A stretch of DNA of 42,433 bases from NCBI GenBank assembly GCA_019090795.1, contig JAHRVG010000125.1, positions 1 through 42,433 on the forward strand, in the 5' to 3' direction. The stretch comes from Paracoccaceae bacterium. GTDB lineage: Bacteria; Pseudomonadota; Alphaproteobacteria; Rhodobacterales; Rhodobacteraceae. Under the pieces are notes generated by a model. It saw only the letters and a list, made by a program, of their open reading frames with translations, had not been told where the DNA came from and ran no database searches. The translations under genes and the position numbers were made by a program. Below are positions 17,407 to 26,493 of the stretch, in pieces; position 1 is the stretch's first letter, and the number at the start of each line of letters is the position of its first letter.

Positions 17407-19161
17407 ATGGCCAATAATTTGACTCCAGATGAAAAATCATGGTCCCGAACCGTTTTGCGGCTCGGGGTGGTGTTTTTCTTTGTTGCCATGGGCTTGCTGG
17501 TCTGGCTCTCGAACCTGTATTTCACCGAGCGGTTCAGCCAGAAAACCCGCGCTGATGCGGATGCGCAGGTGGCGCTGTATTCCGGACGGCTGGTCAGCGA
17601 ATTGCAGCGCAATTCTGTTGTTCCCCTGCTGTTGTCGCGCGACACACGGCTGATTGATGCGCTGAACAGTCAGGATTTTGTCGGCACCTCGCAACGTTTG
17701 ATTTCTTATCAAGAGGAAATCGGGGCGAAGTCGATTATTCTGCTGGACGAATCGGGGCGCACCGTTGCGGCGAGTGACCGACGTGAATTGGGCGCTGTGA
17801 TGCGTGACGGGGTGTATTTTGTCGAGGCCTTGCGCTCTAATGAAACTGTATTCACCAACGCCGGCGTTACAGAGGGGCCAATCGGCTTTTTCTATTCCCG
17901 CACACTCAAAAGTCAGAAAGAAACCATTGGGGTAATTGTGGTCGAAGTCGATCTTGATCACCTGTTTGACAGTTGGTCCGGCCAGGAAAGCACCATTTTT
18001 GTAACCGATTCCACCGGCATTATCATCCTGTCCACCGAGCGCCAGTTCCGCCACCAAACCATCGAGCAAGCCCTCTCCAGCCAACCTGCCCTGTCACCGG
18101 TTGAACGCGCGTGGCGTGCAACCGGTGAGTGGACGCAAACTGTCGTGGACGCCTATATCAAGGATGAGCCGCTGTTTCTTCAGGAAATCAAGGTGCCGTT
18201 TCAGGGCTGGCGGCTGAGCTATCTTGCATCCTTTAAGGGCGTGCGTAGTCAGGTGAATGCTATTCTGGCGCTGGAATTGATGGTGCTGGCAACCTTTACG
18301 GCACTGGGCTTCTATATTCTGTCGCGGCGCGCCATTCGCCAATCCTTTCTGTTTAAGGCGGAGTCACAACAACTGCGCGTTCTGAATGATCGCCTCTCGG
18401 AGGAGATTTCCGAGCGTGAGAGGGCCGAAAAAAATCTGGAAGTCGCAGAACAAAGCCTAGCGCAAAGTTCCAAGCTCGCGGCCCTTGGCGAAATGTCAGC
18501 CGCCGTGAGCCACGAGTTAAACCAGCCCTTGGCCGCGATGCGCACCTATCTGGCCGGGGCTAAACTGCTGTTGCAACGTCACCGACCAGAGGAAGCGATG
18601 AGCAGTTTCCAGCGGATCGACGACCTCATCGAACGTATGGGGGCAATCACCCGACAGCTGAAATCCTATGCCCGCAAGAGCGGCGACGAGTTGGAGCCGG
18701 TTGATCTGCGCAGCTCGGTAAACGCGTCAATCTCGATGATGTCTCCCCAACTAAGCCAGATGAAAGTGGAAATCTCGGTGACCTTGCCACCGGATCCGGT
18801 GATCGTTCTGGGCGACAAGGTACGACTGGAACAGGTGATCGTAAACCTGTTAAGGAATGCGCTGGATGCGATGAAACTGCAAGAGGACCGGCAGTTGGAT
18901 GTTTTACTGGCGCCGGGGGAAACAGTCAGTCTGACAGTTCGCGACAACGGTATTGGAATAGAGAACCTCAAAGACATGTTCGAACCTTTCTACACCACCA
19001 AGAAAGCGGGTGAAGGGGTTGGCCTTGGCTTGGCGATATCCTCGGGCATCGCCAAAGACCTCGGTGGGCGGCTTCTTGCCCGAAATGCCCGCGTCGGCGG
19101 TGCGGTATTTGAATTCCAGCTGCCACGCATGGATAACAACCTAATAAAAGCGGCGGAGTAA
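17407..19161 (+). CDS. dctB: C4-dicarboxylate-type sensor histidine kinase (DctB-like)
   Basis: A 584-residue membrane kinase: TM1 at about 16-38, a periplasmic double-Cache-like domain (about 40-285), TM2 at about 286-306, a coiled coil (about 318-352), then a HisKA domain with the phospho-accepting His369 in VSHELNQPLAAMRTY. A HATPase domain follows (VRDNGIGIENL, GEGVGLGLAISSGI). The architecture and dct-type motifs match DctB, which senses C4-dicarboxylates in the periplasm. No dctP/Q/M or dctA is adjacent, so the ligand is an inference. The ribosome site is weak. It is followed by its response regulator after six bases. Confidence 0.85.
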   Translation: MANNLTPDEKSWSRTVLRLGVVFFFVAMGLLVWLSNLYFTERFSQKTRADADAQVALYSGRLVSELQRNSVVPLLLSRDTRLIDALNSQDFVGTSQRLISYQEEIGAKSIILLDESGRTVAASDRRELGAVMRDGVYFVEALRSNETVFTNAGVTEGPIGFFYSRTLKSQKETIGVIVVEVDLDHLFDSWSGQESTIFVTDSTGIIILSTERQFRHQTIEQALSSQPALSPVERAWRATGEWTQTVVDAYIKDEPLFLQEIKVPFQGWRLSYLASFKGVRSQVNAILALELMVLATFTALGFYILSRRAIRQSFLFKAESQQLRVLNDRLSEEISERERAEKNLEVAEQSLAQSSKLAALGEMSAAVSHELNQPLAAMRTYLAGAKLLLQRHRPEEAMSSFQRIDDLIERMGAITRQLKSYARKSGDELEPVDLRSSVNASISMMSPQLSQMKVEISVTLPPDPVIVLGDKVRLEQVIVNLLRNALDAMKLQEDRQLDVLLAPGETVSLTVRDNGIGIENLKDMFEPFYTTKKAGEGVGLGLAISSGIAKDLGGRLLARNARVGGAVFEFQLPRMDNNLIKAAE

Positions 19162-19167
19162 AACAAT

Positions 19168-20505
19168 ATGCCCGAGCAGATGACCATCGCAATTGTCGAT
19201 GACGAACAGGATATGCGCGAAAGCATCTCCCAGTGGCTAACCCTTTCAGGTTACAAAACTAAAACTTATGCCAGTGCACTGGATGCGTTGAAGGAAATTG
19301 GCGCGGATTACCCGGGCATCCTGATTTCTGACATCAAAATGCCGGGTATGGACGGGATTACCTTTCTCAAGCGCCTACAAAGCATCGACAACCAGCTACC
19401 GGTGATCCTGATCACCGGCCACGGTGATGTGGCTATGGCAGTTGAGGCCATGCGCATCGGGGCTTATGATTTTCTGGAAAAGCCCTTTGATCCGGAACGT
19501 ATGGCCGAGTTGGCCAAGCGCGCGGTGCAAACGCGGCGTCTGACGCTGGACAATCGCACCCTGCGACGCGAATTATCTGACGGCACCGTTTTGTTGCGCA
19601 AGCTGATGGGATCCAGCCCGGTTATGGAACGCCTGCGCGAAGATATCCTAGATCTGGCGCAGGCGGACGGGCATATTCTGGTGACAGGTGAAACCGGCAC
19701 CGGCAAGAGCCTGATTGCCCACGCCCTGCACGCCTGTGGCCCACGTCAAGGCAAGAAGTTCATCTCGGTGAATTGCGCCGCCTTCGCCGAGGACGAGCTG
19801 TCACGCCGCCTGTTTGGCCCGATGGATGATGCCACCCCTGCGATTGAATCCGCCCTCGGTGGTACGCTGTGTCTTGAGGATATTGAATCCTTGCCTACCT
19901 CGGTTCAGGCCCGCCTGATTGGCGCGCTTGAGGATTATGACCGTGGTGCAGATACCTCGCCTTTGCGTGTTATCGCGATCTCAAACGAGCCGGATCCAAA
20001 TACCCCGCTCGAAGATACCCTGCGACATGACTTGTATTACCGCCTCGCGGCAATGCAGATCACCCCACCACCTCTGCGCCAGCGCGGCGAAGACATCCTC
20101 AACCTGTTCAACCGCTACGTTGAAACATTCGCCGAGGAATACGGCTGCGACGGGCCGGAGGTTTCAGCCAAAGACGCAGCCCAACTGTTGCAAGCCCCAT
20201 GGCCGGGTAACATCCGCCAGTTGATCAATCTGGCCGAACGCGCCGTGCTGCAACATCGCCGGGGAAGTTATTCGATTGCCAATCTTCTAATGGACGACAG
20301 CGGCGATCCGACGCCCGAAGTCATGACCGGCGGCAAGCCATTAAAAGAATACGTCGAGGCATTCGAGCGTATGCTGATCGACAACACCATGCGTCGCCAC
20401 AAAGGCTCGATCCAGTCGGTAATGGAGGAGCTATCCTTGCCGCGCCGGACCCTGAATGAGAAAATGGCCAAATATGGCCTGAGCCGCGCAAACTATGTAG
20501 GATAA
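19168..20505 (+). CDS. dctD: DctD-like response regulator with AAA+ domain lacking GAFTGA
   Basis: A 445-residue regulator with an N-terminal receiver (Asp55; acidic pocket Asp11-Asp12, Lys105), a central AAA+ domain with Walker A GETGTGKS (174-181), and a C-terminal Fis-type helix-turn-helix (about 410-440). After LFG (215-217) the expected GAFTGA loop that contacts sigma54 is missing: the sequence runs PMDDATPAIESALGGTLCL. Walker B reads LCLEDI instead of the usual LFLDEI. It is therefore unlikely to be a classical sigma54 activator. Such proteins (for example Rhodobacter capsulatus NtrC) can act with sigma70 polymerase. It forms a pair with the kinase upstream. Confidence 0.85.
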   Translation: MPEQMTIAIVDDEQDMRESISQWLTLSGYKTKTYASALDALKEIGADYPGILISDIKMPGMDGITFLKRLQSIDNQLPVILITGHGDVAMAVEAMRIGAYDFLEKPFDPERMAELAKRAVQTRRLTLDNRTLRRELSDGTVLLRKLMGSSPVMERLREDILDLAQADGHILVTGETGTGKSLIAHALHACGPRQGKKFISVNCAAFAEDELSRRLFGPMDDATPAIESALGGTLCLEDIESLPTSVQARLIGALEDYDRGADTSPLRVIAISNEPDPNTPLEDTLRHDLYYRLAAMQITPPPLRQRGEDILNLFNRYVETFAEEYGCDGPEVSAKDAAQLLQAPWPGNIRQLINLAERAVLQHRRGSYSIANLLMDDSGDPTPEVMTGGKPLKEYVEAFERMLIDNTMRRHKGSIQSVMEELSLPRRTLNEKMAKYGLSRANYVG

Positions 20506-20551
20506 CCCCCACACCATCTGCGCAACACCGTTTTGAGGAAAGGGGAAATTC

Positions 20552-21034
20552 ATGCCCGCACCTACCGAATTCTCGCGTTTGCAAATTATTCTGCATTGGC
20601 TTGTGGCGCTATTGGTCGTCGTGCAAACCTTGCTGCACGAAGGTATTGTTGGCGCTTGGGATCTCGTAGAGCAAGGCGGCGAGATGGAATTTTCGCCAAT
20701 TGTCATCTCTCATATCATCATCGGTGCTATTGTCTTTTTCCTGATCCTGTGGCGACTAAAGGTGCGGATAAGACGCGGCGCTCCAGATTTTCCGAGCAAG
20801 GAGACAGGCCCGCAAAAACTGCTGGCCAAACTGGTTCACAGGGCGTTTTACCTGCTGCTGATCATCTTGCCGATCTCTGGTGGGGCGGCGGTATTTGGAG
20901 GGGTAATGCCCGCGGCAGAGGGGCATGAGTTGATGGCCAAGGCCCTGATAATTCTTGTGATATTGCATGTTCTGGCCACGGTATATCACCAGTTCGTACT
21001 GAAAACCAACCTGATACAGCGAATGAAATTCTAG
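20552..21034 (+). CDS. Cytochrome b561 family protein
   Basis: A 160-residue integral membrane b-type cytochrome with about four helices. Candidate heme-ligand histidines are His15 (ILHWLV), His54 (ISHIIIG), His96 (LVHRAFY) and His139 (ILHVLA), arranged as in CybB-type proteins. It would move electrons from the quinone pool or a periplasmic partner. A good AGGAAAGGGG region precedes ATG 20552. No partner enzyme gene is adjacent, so its specific role is open. Confidence 0.85.
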   Translation: MPAPTEFSRLQIILHWLVALLVVVQTLLHEGIVGAWDLVEQGGEMEFSPIVISHIIIGAIVFFLILWRLKVRIRRGAPDFPSKETGPQKLLAKLVHRAFYLLLIILPISGGAAVFGGVMPAAEGHELMAKALIILVILHVLATVYHQFVLKTNLIQRMKF

Positions 21035-21118
21035 CCCCTACCCCTTGCTACGGGCGCGCCTTGTGTTCATAAACGCCCCAATTATCTGGGTGTAAACCTA
21101 ACGCAAGGACGAGAATAA

Positions 21119-22441
21119 ATGGAAAATGCAGCAGCCGAAGTTGTGGGCTTTGACTGGGGCTTTTGGCTGACGCTGGGGGCGATTGTGCTGTTGCTGGTGA
21201 TCTCGGCGTTCTTTTCTGGATCAGAAACGGCGCTGACTGCTGCCAGTCGCGGCAAACTGCATGCGATGGCGGATAGGGGGTCCAATGGGGCCAAACGGGC
21301 GCTACGCCTGACCGAGGATAGCGAACGTCTGATCGGGGCTGTGTTGCTAGGGAATAATCTGGTGAATATCCTCGCAGCATCGCTCGCTACCAGCCTGTTG
21401 CTGCGCCTTTACGGAGAGAGCGGCGTTGCCGTGGCAACCATAGTGATGACCTTGCTGGTACTGGTCTTTGCAGAAGTCCTGCCCAAAACCTATGCAATTT
21501 TACGATCTGAACAGGCGGCGCAAATGGTCAGTTTACCCGTAGGGATCGTCGTGACAGTCCTGTCTCCCTTTGTGGGTGCGGTTCAGATTATCGTGCGGGG
21601 CATTCTGCGCCTGTTTGGCATTCGCGGTGCCGAGGAAAACGAGGCACAAGCGGCACAAGAGGAAATTGCCGGGGCTATTGCGCTTGGGCATGTGGAGGGC
21701 ATGTTCGAACGCGAACACCGCGACCGGCTGCTTGGCGCGCTTGATTTACAGGACCGCGAAGTCGAGGAAATCATGCTGCATCGCTCGGAAATCGAAATGA
21801 TTGACGCCAGCAGCACGCCGCAAGACATTGTGGACCAGATCCTGACCTCTTCCCACACGCGCTTACCGGTTTTCAAAGACAACCCGGAAAACATAGTTGG
21901 TGTAATCCACGCCAAGGATCTATTGCGAGCGGTAAATAAGCAGCCGCGCCCGACCATGGCTGGGTCGCAAAATCTAGACAAGCTCAAGATACTGGACGTG
22001 GCCAACAAACCCTATTTCGTGCCCGAAACCACCACGCTTGAGGACCAAATGCACGAATTCCTGCGCCGCCGCACTCATTTTGCACTGGTGGTCGATGAAT
22101 ACGGCGCTCTGCAAGGGTTGATCACACTGGAAGACATCATCGAGGAAATTATCGGTGAAATCACTGATGAGCACGACAAGATCAGCCCACCCCCCCCGTC
22201 ACAAGACGAAGCAGGCAACTATTTGATTGAGGGTGGCATGACCATCCGTGATCTGAACCGGGCGCTGGATTGGTCCTTGCCCGATGAAGAAGCCAATACC
22301 ATCGCCGGGCTGGTCATCCACGAGGCGCAGATGATCCCAGTAACGGGCCAAGTGTTCAGCTTTCACGGCTTTCGCTTTGAGATCGCTAAACGCGAGCAAA
22401 ACAAGATTACCCAGCTGAAAATTCGTCCTAGCGCCCTTTGA
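21119..22441 (+). CDS. CNNM/CorC-type transporter (HlyC/CorC family)
   Basis: A 440-residue protein with an N-terminal DUF21 membrane domain (ISAFFSGSETALTAASRGKL), paired CBS domains (with HTRLPVFKDNPENIVGVIHAKDL and THFALVVDEYGALQGLITLED split across the pair) and a C-terminal CorC_HlyC domain. The family is linked to Mg2+/Co2+ efflux or homeostasis. AAGGACGAG precedes the start. Its stop overlaps the stop of the convergent HerA-like gene by 14 bp (22428-22441). Confidence 0.88.
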   Translation: MENAAAEVVGFDWGFWLTLGAIVLLLVISAFFSGSETALTAASRGKLHAMADRGSNGAKRALRLTEDSERLIGAVLLGNNLVNILAASLATSLLLRLYGESGVAVATIVMTLLVLVFAEVLPKTYAILRSEQAAQMVSLPVGIVVTVLSPFVGAVQIIVRGILRLFGIRGAEENEAQAAQEEIAGAIALGHVEGMFEREHRDRLLGALDLQDREVEEIMLHRSEIEMIDASSTPQDIVDQILTSSHTRLPVFKDNPENIVGVIHAKDLLRAVNKQPRPTMAGSQNLDKLKILDVANKPYFVPETTTLEDQMHEFLRRRTHFALVVDEYGALQGLITLEDIIEEIIGEITDEHDKISPPPPSQDEAGNYLIEGGMTIRDLNRALDWSLPDEEANTIAGLVIHEAQMIPVTGQVFSFHGFRFEIAKREQNKITQLKIRPSAL

Positions 22442-23981
22442 ACAGACTGCCCAGCACGCCACGAATAATGGATTGTCCCGCTTTGGTGCCCAGTTGGCGG
22501 GCAAAAGATTTGGCGAATACCGTGCCGATGCTATCAGAGCGAGATGAGCGTTTGCCGGTCGTTGTGCCACGACTTGAGGACTTGCCGTCAAAGCGCCGCG
22601 CGCGGTTGTATTCGCGTGCTTCCTGCTCTTCTTTCACAGCCACGGCATCGGCCTTCTCGACCTCCCTAGCCGCATCCTTGGCGCGTTTGGCCAGTTTTTC
22701 ATAGGCGCTTATGCGATCCACTGTGGCCTCGTAGAAACCCGCTACCGGAGAGGACGCAATCACCACCTTGCGCTCGGTTCCGGTGATCGGCCCCAATTGC
22801 GAAGATGGCGGACGGATCAGGGTGCGCTCAACAACGCTTGGCATACCCTTTTTCATCAAGGTGGAAACCAGCGCCTCACCCACGCCAACCGTTTTGATTG
22901 CCTCGGCAGTGTCAAAGCGTGGATTTGTGCGAAAGGTTGCCGCCGCCAGTTTCAGCGCCTTTTGATCGCGCGGGGTAAAAGCACGCAGCGCATGTTGCAC
23001 GCGATTACCCAACTGGCCAAGAATATCATCCGGCACATCGTCCGGGTTTTGGGTCACGAAGTATACACCCACCCCTTTGGAACGGATCAGCCGCGCCACT
23101 TGTTCGACTTTGTCAATCAGCGCCTTGGGTGCATCGTCAAACAACAGGTGCGCCTCATCAAAAAAGAACACCAGCTTGGGTTTATCGGGATCACCCACTT
23201 CTGGCAGCATTTCAAACAGTTCAGACAGCATCCACAACAGGAAAGTTGCGTAAAGGCGCGGGGCTTGCATCAACTTGTCAGCTGCTAATATATTGATGCG
23301 CCCCTGTCCGCCCGGTGTGCAAGAAATCATATCGCTCAGATTCAGTGCAGGCTCACCAAAGAAAGAACTGGCGCCCTGGTTTTCCAGCACCAGCAATCGG
23401 CGCTGAATCGCGCCTATGGAACTTTTGGAAATAGAACCGTATTCCAGCGCCACCTCGGAGGAATTTTCTCCCAGCCAAACCAACATGGCACGCAGGTCTT
23501 TCAGATCGAGTAGCGGCAGCCCCTCCTCATCCGCCATGCGAAATGCGATGTTGATCACGCCTTCCTGCGCCTCGGACAGTTCCATCAGGCGCGACAACAA
23601 CAATGGCCCCATTTCTGAAATCGTCGTGCGTACCGGATGCCCCTGCTTACCGAACAAATCCCAGAATGTAACGGGAAACGCATCATAACCATAGTCATCG
23701 AACTTGATCGTGCCCGCCCGTTTCATGAACGCATTGTGGAGTTTGAAATCGGGCGACCCGGCCTTGGCCAGCCCCGCCAAATCGCCTTTGACGTCAGAGA
23801 GGAACACCGGTACGCCTTTGTTTGAAAAACTTTCGGCCAGAATTTGCAAAGTTACGGTTTTTCCCGTCCCTGTCGCGCCAGCGATCAACCCATGCCGGTT
23901 TGCGTATTTCAGGATCAGCGATTGCGGCTCACTGTAATCGGCACCCCCACCGCCCACAAATATCCGATCTTTGCTGTCCAT
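22428..23981 (-). CDS. HerA-like ATPase, DUF853/YjgR family
   Basis: A 517-residue P-loop ATPase of the DUF853 (YjgR) group, related to FtsK/HerA DNA translocases. Walker A GATGTGKT (about 35-42) is followed by a long core, then Walker B in LVFFFDEAHLLF. VYFVTQNPDDVPDDILGQLG is typical of the group. The C-terminus has a charged, helical and low-complexity basic tail (SSSRGTTTGKRSSRSD). ATG 23981 starts the conserved MDSKDRIFVGGG. Function is poorly known. Its end overlaps the corC-type gene tail to tail. Confidence 0.88.
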   Translation of the reverse strand: MDSKDRIFVGGGGADYSEPQSLILKYANRHGLIAGATGTGKTVTLQILAESFSNKGVPVFLSDVKGDLAGLAKAGSPDFKLHNAFMKRAGTIKFDDYGYDAFPVTFWDLFGKQGHPVRTTISEMGPLLLSRLMELSEAQEGVINIAFRMADEEGLPLLDLKDLRAMLVWLGENSSEVALEYGSISKSSIGAIQRRLLVLENQGASSFFGEPALNLSDMISCTPGGQGRINILAADKLMQAPRLYATFLLWMLSELFEMLPEVGDPDKPKLVFFFDEAHLLFDDAPKALIDKVEQVARLIRSKGVGVYFVTQNPDDVPDDILGQLGNRVQHALRAFTPRDQKALKLAAATFRTNPRFDTAEAIKTVGVGEALVSTLMKKGMPSVVERTLIRPPSSQLGPITGTERKVVIASSPVAGFYEATVDRISAYEKLAKRAKDAAREVEKADAVAVKEEQEAREYNRARRFDGKSSSRGTTTGKRSSRSDSIGTVFAKSFARQLGTKAGQSIIRGVLGSLFKGR

Positions 23982-24142
23982 TGGCCATTCCCTTCGTTTC
24001 TTTTGCAACAGAATAGCGGCAGAAAACCGTGAATACTATGGCCAAACCACATTCGTTATCCGGTCTAACCCAACGTTTCCTTTAGATTTCCTGAATTATT
24101 GCAGAAATGTTGCGAAAACTTAAACAATTCTTCGGCGCACTG

Positions 24143-24261
24143 TTGACGCCTCCCCTCGTCTTGCCCTAGTTTGCCTCCACAAATGATCGGCTAGTCCGAT
24201 GGGGAGAACTGCGGGAAGCAGAAAAAAAGGGCACGCATCCATTGTGTGCCTTTTTTAATTT
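24143..24261 (+). ncRNA. Candidate ~80-nt small RNA upstream of the IalB gene
   Basis: A sigma70-like promoter (TTGACG at 24143-24148, 17-bp spacer, CTAGTT at 24166-24171) is followed by a compact structured segment. Hairpin 1 is ATCGG-CTAGT-CCGAT (24186-24200), hairpin 2 is CTGC-GGGAA-GCAG (24209-24221), and then comes a strong intrinsic terminator: stem GGCACGC/GTGTGCC (24230-24250) extended by A-T pairs, then a run of T. No ORF fits. The predicted RNA starts near 24178. It may act in trans or as an attenuator for the IalB-family gene at 24377. The family is not recognised. Confidence 0.5.
24223..24260 (+). terminator. Strong intrinsic terminator of the candidate small RNA
   Basis: GGCACGC (24230-24236) pairs with GTGTGCC (24244-24250) around ATCCATT, with flanking A (24223-24228) and T (24251-24256) tracts extending the stem and forming the U-tail. 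Confidence 0.8.
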
Positions 24262-24376
24262 TTGCAGTTTGACGACAGCAGAATGCCGCTTAGGAGGTGA
24301 TTTATCACCTGACAAATCCAATAGACGCCCGTATTATATAGTCCGAACGTTTAACATCATAAAGAAGAGCATCTTG

Positions 24377-25030
24377 ATGAAACAGACTTTTTTCTATCTG
24401 ACAATCGCTGCGATGTGTAGCTTTGGGCTATCCGCGCAGGCGCAAGATACATCCTCCACCGAAGCTCAGGCAAGTGACGCCCCGGCCACGCAAGCCCAGA
24501 CGACGGAAACGGCTGACACTCCAAAAACTGAGGAAGAATATCCGGTTGCGGACGAAAATCAGGAGCCCCTGCCCGGTCAGGTATACCTGCGCGAAACACA
24601 CGGAGTTTGGGAAGTGCGCTGTATAAAAGCGGCCGAGGACGCCGAGGAAGGTACCAAGGAATTGTGCCGCCTGTACCAACTATTGAACGACGAGCAAGGC
24701 ATTGACGTCGCTGAAGTCAATATCCAGCGCCTGCCCGATGGTGGTGCTGCTGCCGCCGGTGTCGATTTTGCTAGCCCCTTGGGTAGCCTGCTATCTGCCG
24801 ATGTTCTGATGCGCATCGATTCAGCCAAGGCCAAGCGCTACCGGTATTCCCGCTGCGACCAATACGGCTGTTTTGCCCGCTTTGGTTTGACAGGAAAAGA
24901 ACTTACCAACTTGAAGAAAGGTTCCAACGCGCATCTCACAATCGTTGCCTACGCGGCCCCCAAAACGCCGATCAAGCTGACTATGTCGCTGAAAGGCTTT
25001 ACCGCTGCGTGGAATTCTGTTGCACCATAA
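24377..25030 (+). CDS. Invasion-associated locus B (IalB) family secreted protein
   Basis: A 217-residue protein with a clear signal peptide (MKQTFFYLTIAAMCSFGLSA, cleavage near AQA-QD at about 22). An Ala/Thr/Glu-rich low-complexity linker (about 22-70) follows, then an IalB domain with four cysteines in EVRCIKAAED, ELCRLYQL and YSRCDQYGCFARFG, likely forming disulfides. The family was named in Bartonella but is widespread in alphaproteobacteria, and its role is unclear. The start at 24377 follows AAGAG and the signal peptide fits. A bidirectional terminator follows. Confidence 0.85.
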   Translation: MKQTFFYLTIAAMCSFGLSAQAQDTSSTEAQASDAPATQAQTTETADTPKTEEEYPVADENQEPLPGQVYLRETHGVWEVRCIKAAEDAEEGTKELCRLYQLLNDEQGIDVAEVNIQRLPDGGAAAAGVDFASPLGSLLSADVLMRIDSAKAKRYRYSRCDQYGCFARFGLTGKELTNLKKGSNAHLTIVAYAAPKTPIKLTMSLKGFTAAWNSVAP

Positions 25031-25049
25031 CACCCAGTAAAATCGCGTC

Positions 25050-25076
25050 AAAAGCCCCGCTTTGTCGGGGCTTTTT
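25050..25076. terminator. Bidirectional terminator between convergent genes
   Basis: AAAAGCCCCG (25050-25059) pairs with CGGGGCTTTTT (25066-25076). It lies between the ends of the IalB gene (rightward) and the DUF1185 operon (leftward), and has A and T tracts on both sides. Confidence 0.85.
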
Positions 25077-25082
25077 CATGCC

Positions 25083-25661
25083 TTACCGCAACCCGTCAAG
25101 CCCCGCCACTTCTTCCACCAGCAACCCACCCATGCGTGCGTGCACCCGACCGCCCTTGGCCATGGCGAGGATAAACACGATCTCGTCGGCCCGTGGGCCA
25201 TCAGGAAAGCCAACCTCAATGGCATCGAAATGGCTACGCACATAGGCCGCGTTGATATGGCCAAGCGGGATGTCGATGCGACACCCCATTCCCCCTACTT
25301 TCATCGCCGAGGGTACAATCGCCTTGGCCTCGCCCAACCGTTCACGCATGGAATATCCGCCGGGCACATGCCATAGCGCCGAGTGCTCAATTTCACCATT
25401 GGCACCGGTAATCGCCCCTTTGCCGTAACCGTCAATACCCACAACGCCGCCAAGAGCATCAATCAGACGGTCGGTCATTTCCAGCCCCAGCGGCTTCAGG
25501 TCATCCATTGCGGGCTGCAAATTCGCAACATATTTGCCCGCAAATGGATTTCTGACAATCGCCATCACCGCACCGCGCTGCACAGGGGCAGACGTATCGC
25601 CCCCCTCATGGTGAATTTCCTCGGTGATCACCGACATTTTGCGTAGTTTAAACTCGTTCAT
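25083..25661 (-). CDS. DUF1185 (amino-acid synthesis family, PF06684) protein
   Basis: A 192-residue protein that starts MNEFKLRKMSVITEEIHHEGG, with family-like segments VMAIVRNPFAGKYV and KVGGMGCRIDIPLGHINAAYVRSHFD. The function of PF06684 is not established; its structure reportedly resembles the Bacillus chorismate-mutase fold, which is also seen in ring-opening amidohydrolases. The link to ring opening here is an inference. It overlaps the UPF0280 gene by 14 bp and uses AGGAG inside it. It is the last gene of the molybdenum hydroxylase operon. It has no signal peptide, so is cytosolic. Confidence 0.85.
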   Translation of the reverse strand: MNEFKLRKMSVITEEIHHEGGDTSAPVQRGAVMAIVRNPFAGKYVANLQPAMDDLKPLGLEMTDRLIDALGGVVGIDGYGKGAITGANGEIEHSALWHVPGGYSMRERLGEAKAIVPSAMKVGGMGCRIDIPLGHINAAYVRSHFDAIEVGFPDGPRADEIVFILAMAKGGRVHARMGGLLVEEVAGLDGLR

Positions 25662-26493
25662 GGTTGCCTTCTCCTGTTACGCCAAGGTGAAAACCACCCT
25701 CTCCGACACTTACTATTTCTCCTTGGAGGGACAATAAAGCCCCGCCAATCAATCCTTTACGCAGAAGTTTCCGCGCGTAAATCCGCCCATTTTCCAGCGC
25801 CTGCTGCTTGTCTGATCGCGCAAGCGAACCAACATCAACTGTCACCGCGCGCGTACCTAGATCACTGTCGGGCATCAATTCACACGCCGCCTGCCGCAGT
25901 ATTGCCGAATGATCTGGCAAATCAACCGCGTTTGCAATCATTGTCGCTGCAACATCTGCCTCAGCGGCTGTTCTTGCCAGCACAGTAACACTGTCGGCGA
26001 TTCCCAGCGAGTGGCTACGCCCCCGCCAGCCAGAGGTCGCAATACCGCGCCACGGGTCATCATAATTCAAAACAATTCGGCCCTTGGCAACGCCGGAAAC
26101 AGCTCCGGAGTATTTCTGATTTTTCGCAAGATAAACAGCTAGATCGCCGCCATTATTAACGTAAGCCTTCTCCAGACCATCGCCCTGCATCGCCGCCAGA
26201 ACCACTTCTGCAACCGCCCCAGCAACTGCTGCCATCGGCGTCACAAACTGCCCTTGATACGGACGGATCGTCGCCAGCATCCGCCGTGCAATCAGACCGT
26301 GAACCTGTGGCACCAGATCAAGCGGGGTGCGCAGTTGGGCCAATTCATCCACTAATTCCTGTAACAAACCGTCAAAGCGATCACGCGCACGCGAAAACCC
26401 CTGCATTCGCCCCGTACCCATCGCGCCTATCAGCAGATCAACCGGCCCGTGATGCAGATGCAGCCGCCCATCTGGCAATAAATGCGCCTGCAT
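25648..26493 (-). CDS. UPF0280 family protein (ApbE-like)
   Basis: A 281-residue protein with UPF0280 features: AMGTGRMQGFSRARDRFD, AAVAGAVAEVVLAAM, AYVNNGGDLAVYL and the late SGWRGRSHSLGIADSVTVLA. The fold is related to ApbE flavin transferases, but the function is unknown. ATG 26493 shares its A with the TGA of the reductase-like gene (TGATG); GTG 26496 is an alternative. In this operon it lies between the reductase-like gene and DUF1185, suggesting a step or maturation role in the same heterocycle pathway. Confidence 0.8.
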   Translation of the reverse strand: MQAHLLPDGRLHLHHGPVDLLIGAMGTGRMQGFSRARDRFDGLLQELVDELAQLRTPLDLVPQVHGLIARRMLATIRPYQGQFVTPMAAVAGAVAEVVLAAMQGDGLEKAYVNNGGDLAVYLAKNQKYSGAVSGVAKGRIVLNYDDPWRGIATSGWRGRSHSLGIADSVTVLARTAAEADVAATMIANAVDLPDHSAILRQAACELMPDSDLGTRAVTVDVGSLARSDKQQALENGRIYARKLLRKGLIGGALLSLQGEIVSVGEGGFHLGVTGEGNHERV

